Below, one piece after another: positions 47,801 to 58,748 of a stretch of DNA of 64,000 nt. The notes beneath the pieces were generated by a model. It was not told the DNA's origin. It did not search any database and saw only the letters and a program-made list of their open reading frames with translations. Position 1 is the stretch's first letter. Every line of letters starts with the position of its first letter. The stretch is from the NCBI GenBank assembly GCA_012932295.1, contig JAAONU010000019.1, forward strand, positions 28,586,913-28,650,912, given 5' to 3'. Position numbers and translations under genes: made by a program. Source of the DNA: Cyclina sinensis (Eukaryota; Mollusca; Bivalvia; Venerida; Veneridae).

Positions 47801-50800
47801 TATAGTCAGTATTGACTTTTGGCAGTAATAAGTTGAAGTTAAAGTTGATAATCTTGTGAAAGAAATCAGCAAAATTTAGAGATCTAAGTACCTCTTAATC
47901 GTGCATTATATATTTTACTTTATGAAAAAGAAATGTTGGTATTGATTAATGAAGTACTTGCTATGAGGTTTTGTTATTCAAATGATTCTATCGGCACTTC
48001 CTCGATCAACTGAAGCCCTGAAGAGCAATTCCATCCGGCTTAAGTCGTTTCAACTAAGGAATCCTAGATCTGCTTCCTCAAATTTGAGTCATTAAGTTAA
48101 AATTTTTGTCCTGATATAGTGAATACATATTTCATATAAGACGTAATTATTATATTCAACGGCAAAAACTGAAATTTTAAACTGAAACGTTTCGAAGTCA
48201 GGTCTGAAATTAATATCATAGTTATTGAATATTATATGAATATTTTGGAGAACAGTTTTGATAATGATGTCAGATTTCAATGTGCAACATTTTGAATACA
48301 GAACTAAAACAAGAGGTAGACCCATGCATTAAAAAAAGTCATCTACATCATTTTTATTGTAAATATAAGACCTCTGTCTAAAGCATTTTGAATATATTTC
48401 TATTGAAAATATAAGACCTGAATCAAAAGCATTTTAAATACATTTCTGTAACAGATATCAGACCTGTATCTAAAGCATTTTGAAGACATTCCAATTGAAG
48501 ACATCAGACCTCTATCTAACGCATTTTGAATACATTTCTACTGAAGATATCAGACCTCTTTCTAAAGCATTTTGAATATATTTATATTGTAAATATAAGA
48601 TCTCTATCTTAAGCATTTTGAATATATTTCTATAAAAGATATCAGACCTGTATCTAAAACATTTTGAAAACATTTCTATTAAAGATATCAGACCTCTATC
48701 TAAAGCATTTTGAATACGTTTAGGTTAAAAATATCAGACCTCTTTCTAAAGTATTTTTAATATATTTTTATTATAAATATAAGACCTGTATCTAAAGCAT
48801 TGCATTTTGAATATGTTTCTATTGCAAATATAAGATCTCTATCTAATGAATTTTGAATATATTTCTATCGTAAATATAAGACCTCTATCTAAAGCATTTT
48901 GAAAACATTTCTATTGTAAATATAAGATCTCTATCTAAAGCGTTTTGTATATATTTTTATTGTAAATATAAGACCTCTGTCTACAGCATTTTGAATATAT
49001 TTCTATTGTAAATATCAGAGCTGTATCTGAAGCATTTTGAATATATTTGTATTGTAAATATCAGAGCTGTATCTGAAACATTTTGAATATATTTGTATTG
49101 TAAATATCAGAGCTGTATCTGAATCATTTTGAACGTATTTGTATTGTAAATATCAGAGCTGTATCTGAAGCATTTTGAATATCTTTGTATTGTAAATATC
49201 AGAGCTGTATCTGAAGCATTTTTAACATATTTGTATTGTAAATATCAGAGCTGTATCGGAAACATTTTGAACATATTTTTATCGTAAATATCAGAGCTGT
49301 ATCTGAAGCATTTTTAACATATTTGTATTGTAAATATCAGAGCTGTATCGGAAGCATTTTGAACATATTAATTTGTATTGTAAATATCAGAGCACGTATT
49401 TGTATTGTAAATATCAGAGCTGTATCTGAAGCATTTTGGACATATTTTTATCGTAAATATCAGAGCTGTATGGGAAGCATTTTGAACATATTTCAATTTT
49501 AGATATCAGATCTGTATTTGAAGCATTTTGAATATCTTTCCATTGTTAATATCAAACCTGTATGTAAAGCATTTTGAACATATTTCTAATGTTAATATCA
49601 GACCTGTATCGGAAGAATTTTAAACATACTTCTTTTGTAAATATCAGAACTGTATCTGAAGCATTTTTGAATATATTTCTATTGTAGATGTTTGAGTTTA
49701 TATGAACTATTTTGGATAAACTTTTATTGTACATGTCAGATCTATATCTGAAACATTTTGAATATACTTCTATTGTCGATGTCAGAGCTATATATAAAGT
49801 ATTTGGAATATTCTTCTTATGTAGATGTCAGATCTATATCTGAAACATTTTGAATATATTTTCATTGTCGATGTCAGAGCTATATATGAAGTCTTTTTTA
49901 ATATACATGTAATTCTGAGATAGATGTCAAAGCTATATCTGAAGAATTTTGAATGTGTTTATTGACAAGTAAGAACTGTATCTAAAACAATTTAATATAC
50001 TTCTTTTGTAGATGTCAGAGTTATATATGAAGCGTTTTGAGTATTCTTGTAATGTATATTGCAGAGCTATATCCAAAGTGTTTTAAATGTATTTCTATTG
50101 AGGATATCGGAGGTGAATGTGAAAGTTTTTTAATATAGGTCTAATGTAGATGTCAAATCTTTCTATGAAGTGTTTCAAATAAAGATCCTCAGTAGTGCTT
50201 TATATGAAGTATTTTGGATAAAGATCTATTGTAGATGTCGGGGCTAGCTTTGAAAACTTTTAGATATACATTTGATGTCAGTGTAATATCAAACCGCGAT
50301 TCCAAATCTAACTTCACAGATGAAGTTTCAAAAAAATATAGAAATTGTAAAAGAAAAATGATGAGAGCGCTTAAATAGTCCAGAAATGTCCCAAAATCTG
50401 GATTTTTTAATCTCCTTAATCATACAGTAACTCATTTGTTATAAGTAAAAAATGCATGACGTCAGTGTCGTCAAACTAGAAAGTATCGGGCACGTTTTAT
50501 GTTTAGTTCTGGTATGTTTTATTACTAATCTAAGTTCTTAATTTTACACATATTTTACTATTCATGTGCAAATGGCAAAAGAGGTTGAGTTAAAAGTTTT
50601 TTCAACTGAGGGACAAATCACCTGTAGACACATTGTCTGAGATCAAGTGTCACGGAGAATTTATGCGGGCCTCATGGGATTTGAACTGGGATCGTTAAGA
50701 TTGACAATCCGATGCTCTACCGATTGAGCTAGCCTGGCCGGCTATCCAAGAAGTACGCACTGTTGTAATACGTTCCTATTGAAGATATCTATTGAAAAAT

Positions 50801-51427
50801 TACAGACAGTATAATGTCATAATTCATATTTATGATACAGATGTAAAGAAAATATGTATTGACAATCATTTTCTGGTTTATACGTGGTTGAACTTTTGCA
50901 AACAATTACAATTAGTAAATTGTTGAAACGGGAATAAAAGAGATTGGGGATAGAAGTGATAGGAAAGGGTAATGATGTAAACGGGTGACTAACTAGTTGA
51001 TACGAGAAGGGTCTTTTATTAATTTGTGTCACATTACATCATAGGCAGATATCGTTATCGTCTCAGTTTCTTAGATTGTACATAAGTTAGCGTTGTAGGT
51101 TTTCTACTAAGAGTTCATTTTCGCGAGCCATTAATTCTGTGAAATTAAACATACTCGGTCGACAACAGTAATATGACTTAATATATTGCTTTCTTATATC
51201 TGTATATAAACAACCTTCTAAAATAAAGTAAAATTACAAACAATGCAATAATTCAAGTTACCGTCCAGGTCTGCACACTTGTTGCCGAGCAATGTGTCAG
51301 CGCATAATCTAAAAAGGCCGATGTTCACATTATCACTACTCCACCAGTATGGGATGGCTGTAGAAATAATACAGAAAAGCAAGGCTATCCCAGTCACAAT
51401 CAGGCCCACTATCAAGGTGTTGTTCAT
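44690..51427 (-). CDS. Claudin/PMP22-like four-membrane-segment protein (gene A), complete, 3 coding exons
   Basis: Join of 51262-51427, 46182-46334 and 44690-44877 on the minus strand, all with GT-AG sites, gives 168 aa in one frame. Predicted membrane segments are at residues 5-25, 65-89, 94-119 and 137-158, the layout of the PMP22/claudin/EMP superfamily. The first extracellular loop has 'PYWWSSDN' and 'GLFRLC' with Cys42 and Cys51, matching the W..GLW..C..C family signature. Length and four segments fit the family (about 160-220 aa). Members act in cell junctions or as small tetraspan membrane proteins; which applies here cannot be read from sequence. An acceptor (TTTTTTTCAG) lies 7 bases before the ATG, so a 5' UTR exon is expected. 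Introns are long and full of repeats. A diverged paralogue lies at 33-36 kb. Confidence 0.85.
45370..45835. repeat. Diverged ~150-200-bp tandem repeat in intron 2 of gene A
   Basis: Three to four units share 'gatagtcctagaaatgtgga', 'gatttttgctatgacg' and 'ccgtaaaaccg'-type words, ending in a 'gaccgacaaactgaccgacc' run. It is typical of old interspersed repeats. There is no coding content. Confidence 0.65.
46182..46334 (-). CDS. Gene A coding exon 2
   Basis: 153 nt between acceptor ATATTTTCAG and donor GGAG|GTAAAT, phase 1 to phase 1. It codes 'SADWLNATRAMMILSIL', membrane segment 2, and the start of segment 3 ('IIAIGAAFMSFAG'). This exon is too short to be noticed as an open frame alone; its splice sites and frame continuity support it. 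Confidence 0.85.
46950..47335. repeat. Diverged repeat ending in a 23-bp tandem repeat (intron 1 of gene A)
   Basis: Words such as 'tttgatatcgacatca' and 'gacatcagatctgt' recur. At about 47225-47335 the unit 'gacatcagatctgtattgac' + 'att' repeats about five times every 23 bp. Confidence 0.75.
47336..48339. other. Intron 1 stretch, nothing recognised
   Basis: AT-rich intronic sequence. No gene or repeat family is recognised. Confidence 0.5.
48340..50270. repeat. 46-bp tandem repeat, ~40 diverged units (intron 1 of gene A)
   Basis: The unit is 'tattgtaaatatcagagctg' + 'tatctgaagcattttgaata' + 'tatttg', 46 bp. The most regular block is at 49010-49480 and the ends are more diverged. No spacers and no lasting open frame. 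It makes up over a third of the 4.9-kb intron. Confidence 0.92.
50667..50739 (-). repeat. tRNA-Asp-like SINE head (minus strand)
   Basis: Reverse strand: A-box TAGCTCAATCGG, anticodon loop TTGTCAA (GTC, Asp) and B-box AGTTCAAATCCC. The acceptor and anticodon stems are imperfect, so this is more likely a tRNA-derived SINE than a working tRNA gene. Confidence 0.6.
51262..51427 (-). CDS. Gene A coding exon 1
   Basis: Codes residues 1-55: 'MNNTLIVGLIVTGIALLF' (membrane segment 1), then 'AIPYWWSSDN' and 'GLFRLCADTLLGNKCADLD' (first extracellular loop with both cysteines). It ends in phase 1 at donor GACG|GTAACT. Confidence 0.85.
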
Positions 51428-51473
51428 TGTCAGTCTGAAAAAAACAGCTCAAAGGAAATAGATATAAATTGAA

Positions 51474-51475
<2 letters not shown>

Positions 51476-51509
<34 letters not shown>

Positions 51510-51510
51510 G
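51476..51510. repeat. (GA)n microsatellite
   Basis: About 17 GA units, in the presumed 5' UTR intron of gene A just upstream of coding exon 1. Confidence 0.95.
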
Positions 51511-51699
51511 TTTTTATCTTTCATTTTTCTTCTTGCAATGCAAACAATGATACATTCATAATTACATGTATATATTTTATGACAGATATTTGATTGTCAA
51601 TTCTATAAAAGCATTGCATTATCAAATACTTCAAAAGAGAGAGAAGTAAATTCAAATAAACTTGTTTAGATGAATGTTTATAACGTGATGGGGTTATAA

Positions 51700-52090
51700 A
51701 TGATCCGGTGATAACTTGCGATGATGCGATTATGAAAACGCAATGGTACAATGAAGAAACCGCAAAAACGCAATTGTACGATGGTAAGAGAACGAAACCG
51801 CGATGGTACGATGATGAAATCGCGATTAAACGATTGTACGACGGTAAGGTGATGAAAAAGCTATGCTGCAATGATGAAAATTCATTGGAATGATGGTAAA
51901 ATGCTGAAATCATGATGGTACGATGATGAAATTGCAATGGTACGATGATGGAATCGCGATTGTATGATGCTGAAAACGCGACGGTACGGTATCGCAATTG
52001 CGAAGAAGCGATTGTGCAACTTGAAGATGATCAAAACACGATGGTACAGTACGTTTGTGAAATCGCGCCGAAGCGACTGTATGATATGAA
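51700..52090. repeat. Diverged ~25-bp tandem repeat
   Basis: Variants of 'gatggtacgatgatgaaatc' + 'gcga' recur with variable spacing. They leave open frames on both strands (translated Tyr/Asp/Glu-rich on one, Ser/His-rich on the other) that I do not regard as genes. Confidence 0.8.
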
Positions 52091-52606
52091 GATAGTGAAA
52101 ATGAGTACAACTTATACACGCTGGAATAAAGCCTGTATGCGCAATAAATTATCTATGAATACGCGTTCACTGGTTTTCTTATCCATCAAAATGTTTGTAA
52201 GCAAGCCTGTGCATTGAAGCTCAACATTGTCGCCTGACTGTTTGTCAAAATGTTTAGATGTTGTGGAAGGGAACTCTGCTTTTAAATACAGCTAGGAAAA
52301 CCCGAACTTGTCTGGAATGATTTCTGAGAAGCTCAGTGAATCCCCTCCTTTATAATACAGCTACAAAAAAGAACTTGTCTGGAACGGTTTCTTAAAAATT
52401 AAAGTGAATCTATCCACGAAATGTTTCTTTTAAAAGCTGTGCCATCTAGCGTCAATCAAACGCCATAATGCAAGGTATAAACCGGTTGACAAGATTACTT
52501 CATTCGCGGTCGCATTCCTCGATATTTTTACCAGTATAACATCGAAGGAGGGAAAGAGAGATTTCCTACTGTTTAATTTCCTATTATTTTAAGTTTTCAA
52601 CCTACC

Positions 52607-52834
52607 GGAATATTTGAAGTCGTTGAAAATTATCAAATACATTCCTCTTTGTCTGATCATCTCTCTCTTTGCAAACACAACTTTTCAGTAATGACAAAAA
52701 AGTGCAAACCAATGAAAATTGGAATATTTGAAGTCGTTGAAAATTATCAAATACATTCCTCTTTGTCTGATCATCTCTCTCTTTGCAAACACAACTTTTC
52801 AGTAATGACAAAAAAGTGCAAACCAATGAAAATT
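52607..52834. repeat. Perfect 114-bp tandem duplication
   Basis: Two copies, 52607-52720 and 52721-52834, each beginning 'ggaatatttgaagtcgttga', with no difference seen. It lies just downstream (minus strand) of the possible 5' UTR exon of gene A. Confidence 0.95.
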
Positions 52835-53017
52835 GGTATGTACATTAAAGACATTGTCTGATGTTTAAATAAACGCTTTCAGCTTTGCAGTACGGTCATA
52901 TATCTCAATGACCTCATAAATAGTTGTTTTTTTCCGTGTACAGTTTTTGTTTGCATCTAAATTAATGAAAGCAAATTAATTAAAGAAGATAATTCAACGC
53001 AAAATTAAACAACTTAC

Positions 53018-53110
53018 CTTTAATATTGGTATAAAGCGATGAACAATATAATGTTTATGTCCGATAAAGTGTAATTTTTACAGTCAAATCAACTTGCCCG
53101 GGGAGAACTG
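53018..53110 (-). other. Possible 5' UTR exon of claudin-like gene A
   Basis: A strong donor (TTAAAG|GTAAGTTG) lies at 53017/53018 on the minus strand, 1.6 kb upstream of coding exon 1, whose acceptor sits right before the ATG. The upstream edge is arbitrary: no TATA box or clear start is visible. Only the donor and its position support it. Confidence 0.3.
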
Positions 53111-53181
53111 CAAAACTATCTCTTCAGTTAAAACTTGAAAAAACAATCCGAGCGTATCCTGTCAAGTAAAATTTTACATTA

Positions 53182-53569
53182 TACGAGGGGCATTCAGAAA
53201 GTTGTCTGATAAGAACGCCTCGATTTCATTGCATGATTTATAGGTGATTTTATTTGCAATAATTTTGTTAGAATGTCAACAAAGTTTTTAACAGACAATA
53301 TTTGTATACGCGTTATCTTATCGTAGGCATGTATCCAGTATCCAGGTACCATGTCCACAAAAAGAAATAAAATTAGGTCTTACATTATTTAGGTCTCTGA
53401 ACATCCCAGCCGTGCAGTGTCTTCGACATCGTCGGAGTCCACGGTACACGTTCCATATACATTATCAGGTATGATAAATTACCTGGGTGTCAGAAATTGT
53501 CTTAAATACAATTTTTCTTTATTTTATACGGACAAAATCTCAAATCTCTCTGCATTTACACCCCTCGTA
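53182..53569. mobile_element. 388-bp mariner-type MITE
   Basis: The left end TACGAGGGGCATTCAGAAAG and the right end, reverse strand TACGAGGGGTGTAAATGC, share TACGAGGGG, with TA duplicated outside. This is the same terminus as the mariner at 3295-4295. The interior keeps no transposase. It is a deletion derivative or related non-autonomous family. Confidence 0.75.
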
Positions 53570-54696
53570 TATAAACTGGGTTATTGAGCAAACGCGTAAG
53601 TAATTGAAAACCATACAACCATTAAATAACCATACAATGAATTATAACATACCAAGGACAACATTATAAATAGAAAAATATTGTTTGTGGTTTCTAACAT
53701 TTACAAATAAAGGTTGATGTAATATTGTTTATAGCTCTATCGCATATAGCTCACCTGTAAGGTTATATAAAGCTAATTAATGTCAGCTTTATGCGAAAAG
53801 CATGTGTTTCAGTTTTGCATAAATCTAATTCTTGTGTCATGTTATGACTGTATCAATACTTCATGATTTTGCGGATTTCCCTTTCAATGAGTTGCAAAAA
53901 TGTTGTTGATACCTTTTTTTGAAAGTACGTGTAAAACGGTGTTCGGGGAAAAAAGATGGAAGGATTTGTTTCAAATTCGTGCCTACAGATCGACAGAATT
54001 ACCTCGCTTTGCGAGTAGCGTCCCTTAGATATTGAGTAGCTCAGGTCAGGAAATCAGTATAGTCAGTAACAAATATAGATTTCACTGTAGATTGTGTAAA
54101 AACATTTGAAATAAATCAGACATTAACTTTATTTGTATTTACTGAAAATAATTGCTTCTACCAATTATCTCTTCAAAAAAAGAAGATAGTTGATGGCGGC
54201 GTCCACTTGTTGTCTATCTAGAGCAAAGTAAATACTCCGTTATACGGCGTTCATGACGAGCTTTGTCTTGTACAATCTTTGATCCTTTATTGAATCAAGA
54301 AGTTTCTTTCATTCTTAAATTAATGAATAACCAGTTTCATGTAAGTCAATTTTAAGTAAATCACTGAGTTAATTGCGACGATAGTGAAAAAGAAAAACTT
54401 ATGCAGTATTGCACATACCTTGTTTTGAAGAGGTGAAGCATTAACCTTTTTTTTTCTCTCAAAACGAAGAGAAATGAATTCAGTAATCGATAACACTTAT
54501 ATTGAGACACCAAACTAATAAGTCGCACATCTTACTCGAATGTTAAGTACATCAGTATTCACTGCTTTTAATTTACCATAGCAACTTTGACAATTCCAAT
54601 GCACTTTCAGTTATAAACGGTTATTTAACAGGGGTAGTAATGATATGAAAAAGACAACCTTTGACCAGTTAAAAAATATAAGTAAGAGATAGGTGG
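53570..54696. other. Stretch without a recognisable gene
   Basis: AT-rich. No coding, RNA or transposon signal is seen. Confidence 0.5.
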
Positions 54697-54915
54697 CAGA
54701 TCAGTGATCCAGTGCTACATCACAAATATTTTAATGCAGGGATCGCGACTTCGATCAGTTGTCCAGTGCTATATCATAAACCTTGTAAACCAGGGATCGC
54801 GACTTCGATCAGTGGTCCAATGTTACATCACAATTCTTGTAATCCGGGTATCGCGACTTCGATCAGTGGTCCAGTGCTACGTCACAGATATTGTAACCCA
54901 TGGATCGCGACTTCG
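54697..54915. repeat. 54-bp minisatellite, four units
   Basis: 'atcgcgacttcgatcagtgg' + 'tccagtgctacatcac' recurs at 54742, 54796, 54850 and 54904, exactly 54 bp apart. The period is divisible by 3, so two frames stay open across it; no protein family is recognised. Confidence 0.92.
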
Positions 54916-55314
54916 ATATCCCGGCCCGCTCCTCCATTAAAATTACTTATTGTCCTTCGGAACTCCAAAATCTCTTCTATCGGTTTTGTTCACTAAATAA
55001 TGTGGAAGAACTAGTGGATGTTTTTCCCCAAATTTGTGTAATCTGCTGGAAAATAAAAGATGAAAAGGAACCTCATTATTTAGTAAGCTAAAGATGATAT
55101 TCAAAAATTTCTAAACTTCAACAAGCTACACAAAATGCTTAACGTTATTATCAGATTTGTGTTTCCCCGGATTTTTGTTCCTATCCGCTTATTTAATCGC
55201 TGTTGTCCTGTACATATCCAGTAATGCACATATCAATGTTTTCCCTGTGGAGGAAGGGAAGGGATGCGGCGGGCTGGACCCCGGGAACTTTACATTATGT
55301 TTTCCTTTTTTTTT

Positions 55315-55331
55315 GGGGGGGGGGGGGGGGG
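55315..55331. repeat. G17 homopolymer
   Basis: A run of 17 G, likely to be unstable or misread. Confidence 0.9.
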
Positions 55332-55549
55332 CGGTGGGGTCTAAATCCCAACCTAGAGCAATGGTAATTTGTCGTAATTCCCACACTGAGATTTAAAATT
55401 CGGCCAAAGTCTATTTCCCGGTACTCAGAGCATTTCTGCCTATAAATTTTCCGCCTGTCGGGAACGGTTTTCTGTCAAAAGTCCCGTACCCCTGAGGGCA
55501 AAACATTGATAGGTGATTAATTGTGTTGCCGATGTGCGCTGTATGCATT

Positions 55550-57660
55550 CCAAAAAGTCTTGGTAATAGCAACAAAAGTAAGTCTTCTCCAAATGCTGTT
55601 TTAAACATAGAGGGTGAACACTGTTTTGAACCTTCCAAGATTGCCAATCATTTTAATTCATTTTTTACAATGTACCTTCTGTATTAGTAAATAAATTGCC
55701 ACTACCTTACAATTTGGTTAATACTGAGTCTGATTGTTTTAAGGACTACAAGAAGAGAAATCCTGAATCTAAATTAAAACTTCATACAGTTAGTGAGGAA
55801 TACATTTACAAAGAGCTTTGTAAACTAAATTGTTCAAAAAGTACTGGTTTAGACAACATCCCAGCATGGTTTTTGAAGGATGCTGCATCTTTTTTTTTAA
55901 AGATTCGTGTAACGTTTTTCGTTAATAGTTCTATTACTAGTAACACTGTACCTTGTTAATTAAAACGTGCAAAAGTCAAACCATTGTTAAAGAAAAATAG
56001 CAGATCTGATGTATCTAATTATAGACCTGTTAGCATTTTACGTATAGTTTCAAAACTTTTAGACAGAGCTTATACAGTCAATTAAAATCTTTTTTGGTCA
56101 AACAAGGATTCGTTTTGAATTTCAAAGTGGTTTTAGATTTAACTACTCTACAGACTCGTGCCTCATACATCTGAATGACCACATTAAAATTCAAAATTCG
56201 GAAGGTTTTTATACAGGAATGATTATGTTGGACCTTCAAAAGGCTTTTGATACAGTATCATGGAATTTTAGGTAGCAAATTAAAAAAAAATATGGGAGTG
56301 GAGTCCGTGGAGTGGTTCCAGTCATGCCTGACTGGTCGTAAACAAGTTATAAATGTAAATAACACACTGTCAGATTATATGAGTATTTCATGTGGTGTTC
56401 CCCAGGGAAGTATCCTGGGTCCGTTGCTTTTTCATGCTATGTCAATTATATGTGTATCAACAAAAGTGAAAAATGTAATCTGGCATTATATGCAGATTAT
56501 AGTGCGACTCTATTCTCACATAAAGATCCTGATGTTATTAGAAATGTACTTGGTAAAGAACTTGAAAACTGTAGTAAATGGTTAGTCGATAACAAATTAT
56601 CTCTACATCTGGGTAAAACAGAATGTTTATTGTTTGGATCCAAGAAGAAATTAAGTAAGTTAGAAAATGTTAGTGTATGTTGTAATGGACACACCGCAGA
56701 GTCTCAAAAATCTGTTAAATATCTTGGAAGTGTATTGGATAATAATCTTTCTGCAACATCTACTGTTATCAACATTGTCAAGAAAGTTAATTCGAGGTTG
56801 GAATTTCTGTATAAACAAAACCATTGTTTAAATATGAATTTGAGAAAAATGCTATGTAATTCTTTGATACAATGTCATTTTTGGCTATGCCTTTTCATTT
56901 AAGTACAGTGGCCTCTCAAAACAGTTAAAAATAGGCTGCATGTTGCACTAAACAAAGTTATTAGATTTATTGTTGGATATCCATGTAGAACTTCATTAGA
57001 TATCAGATTTTAATCATATAGGTTGGCTGAATGTAGAAAATAGAGTAAAACAATTGTGATTAAATTATGTTCATAACATTTTCAATAATAAATGTCCATC
57101 TTATTTGCATAATAACTTTATTCCAGTTACTAGAACACATTCATATAATGTTCAGTAGGTACAGTACTGACAGTTTTCATGTACCACAGGTGAATGGTTT
57201 TACAACAAACACCCTTTTTCCATCATGCCATCAGGGACTGAAACAGTCTGCCAAAAGAAGTAAAGGTATGCTTTTAAAAAAGCTGTGAAGCTACAGCTTA
57301 TGGAAAACATGATAAATGCTGACCAGTCAGATTTTATCTTTTACTAATATCAGGTTTTTACACTTATGTACAGTATTTCAGATCTGTTCTGTGATATATG
57401 TGTCATTTACGCAACTCTCTCTCTCTATGATAATAAATTGTTTGCTAATCTGCCAAAGAACTTTCACAACAGGTTAAGAAATGTAACCCCAGTACGTACT
57501 AGAATAATGTTTTTAGTAAGAGTTGTCTATCTTTGCAGTATAATGCATTCCAGCTAGTCCAGCCAATATTTTGAAATCTTGACTTTTCATGTTCATAAGG
57601 ACCCCACTGGAAATAAGTTGAATAACTTAATGGGTTATCCTGTGTTATATATAGGTCTCA
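55550..57660 (+). mobile_element. Decayed non-LTR retrotransposon (reverse transcriptase)
   Basis: Over several frames the translation gives, in order: 'FEPSKIANHFNSFFT', 'LNCSKSTGLDNIPAWFLKDA', 'SDVSNYRPVSIL', 'WFQSCLTGRKQVINVNNTLS', 'SCGVPQGSILGPLLF', 'LALYADYSATLFSHKDPDVI', 'WLVDNKLSLHLGKTECLLFG' and 'SVKYLGSVLD'. These are motifs of non-LTR (Jockey/CR1-like) reverse transcriptases. The catalytic YADD reads YADY here. Near 57020-57290 come 'IGWLNVENRVKQ' and 'CTTGEWFYNKHPFSIMPSGT', typical of the C-terminal tail. Many stops and frameshifts make it inactive. The endonuclease domain is absent, as in 5'-truncated insertions. Confidence 0.9.
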
Positions 57661-57849
57661 AAATTTTGTAGTTAATAATAAGCCAAAATGTGTCATACTT
57701 TAAAGTTTATAATTGTAATATTGAGCACAGTAGAAACTTCTGATACTTCTATTTGTGACTGAAAATTGGTGCTTTGAAGCTAATTTTGTGATATTTCAAT
57801 TTGTGATATTTGTTGTAATTATGATATACAATGTATATATTCACAAATC

Positions 57850-57873
57850 TCTCTCCTCTCCCCCCCCCCCCCT

Positions 57874-57906
<33 letters not shown>
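57850..57906. repeat. C-rich / (CT)n / (TCTA)n microsatellite
   Basis: Compound simple repeat: C-rich, then CT dinucleotides, then ATCT tetranucleotides. Confidence 0.95.
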
Positions 57907-57908
<2 letters not shown>

Positions 57909-58569
57909 ATGGTACGGTCATAACTTACACTCCAGACACCAACTTCGAGAGTTTCTAGGATAAATTAATAACGGAAAACAACCCTGTCTACCTCTTCGAT
58001 TTGCAAACAATAAAGCGATCAAAGCTAGTTGCGTATTCAGAACTAATAGCGAGGCTTAACCGGAACTACCGATGTAGGTGCGTGCTGCATTGAGAAGTAA
58101 TGTTGCAGAAAAACGTATGACCGACAGGCTCCCTTTGCACTGTATTTGTTTTAAGTTAGACGTACGGAGTGATTTTTCTTGATCTTCCGACGAACAGACT
58201 GGAAGATGTGCTAATATTAATATATATTTGATTCCAAAAGACAGATCGAACATCATATACAGGTAATTATTACACATCAGCTAGGGCTTTTCAACTTGAA
58301 AGACTCTGTACACACCAAATATATAATTGATATATAATAATTCAAAGAAGGGTTAGATCACAAGTTCTGACAACTTAGTTGACGACCTATTACAAATAAG
58401 TTTAATGTCGCCGAGTTTCAAAGCTAATGGTGTGACCCGATGCGATCAATGATTTCTTACTGTTCATATACTATGATAATCTACACCCATTTCATTTAAT
58501 CTTCTAATGTCGAAATTCGGATATGATTATTTTAATGATATCAAGGACCTAAAATACAATGGTATTTCA
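57907..58569. other. Region upstream of NDUFS8, nothing firm
   Basis: No gene is recognised on either strand. It should contain the NDUFS8 promoter, but I see no clear TATA box or CpG cluster. Confidence 0.4.
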
Positions 58570-58649
58570 GGTCTCTGCACGGATCAGAGACATTATAAGG
58601 TCTCTGCACGGATCAACTCATTTTTTGGCGGTGTGTTGCCAAAAAATGA
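58570..58649. promoter_or_regulatory. Repeat and palindrome just upstream of NDUFS8
   Basis: A 17-bp direct repeat, GGTCTCTGCACGGATCA, occurs at 58570-58586 and 58599-58615, and the first copy is part of TCTCTG...CAGAGA dyad. A 12-bp-arm palindrome follows at 58618-58649 (TCATTTTTTGGC ... GCCAAAAAATGA). It ends 57 bp before the start codon, so it may lie in the promoter or 5' UTR. Regulatory role is a guess. Confidence 0.3.
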
Positions 58650-58705
58650 CTCTGATTTAGTCTTTTTATACCAAGTTGATACTCTTCAGGTTGGAGGAAA
58701 TTAAA

Positions 58706-58748
58706 ATGGCTGCCCTGGCAAGATTGTTCTCTTCAGCAAATCGACAGG
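58706..58748 (+). CDS. NDUFS8: NDUFS8 coding exon 1
   Basis: Start of the mitochondrial targeting peptide ([14 protein letters not shown]), ending in phase 1 at donor CAGG|GTAAAC. Confidence 0.85.

Noticed and set aside
51521..51997. Minus-strand open frame of 158 codons, Ser/His/Tyr-rich
   Set aside because: It is made by the ~25-bp tandem repeat; the opposite strand is open too and no domain is visible.
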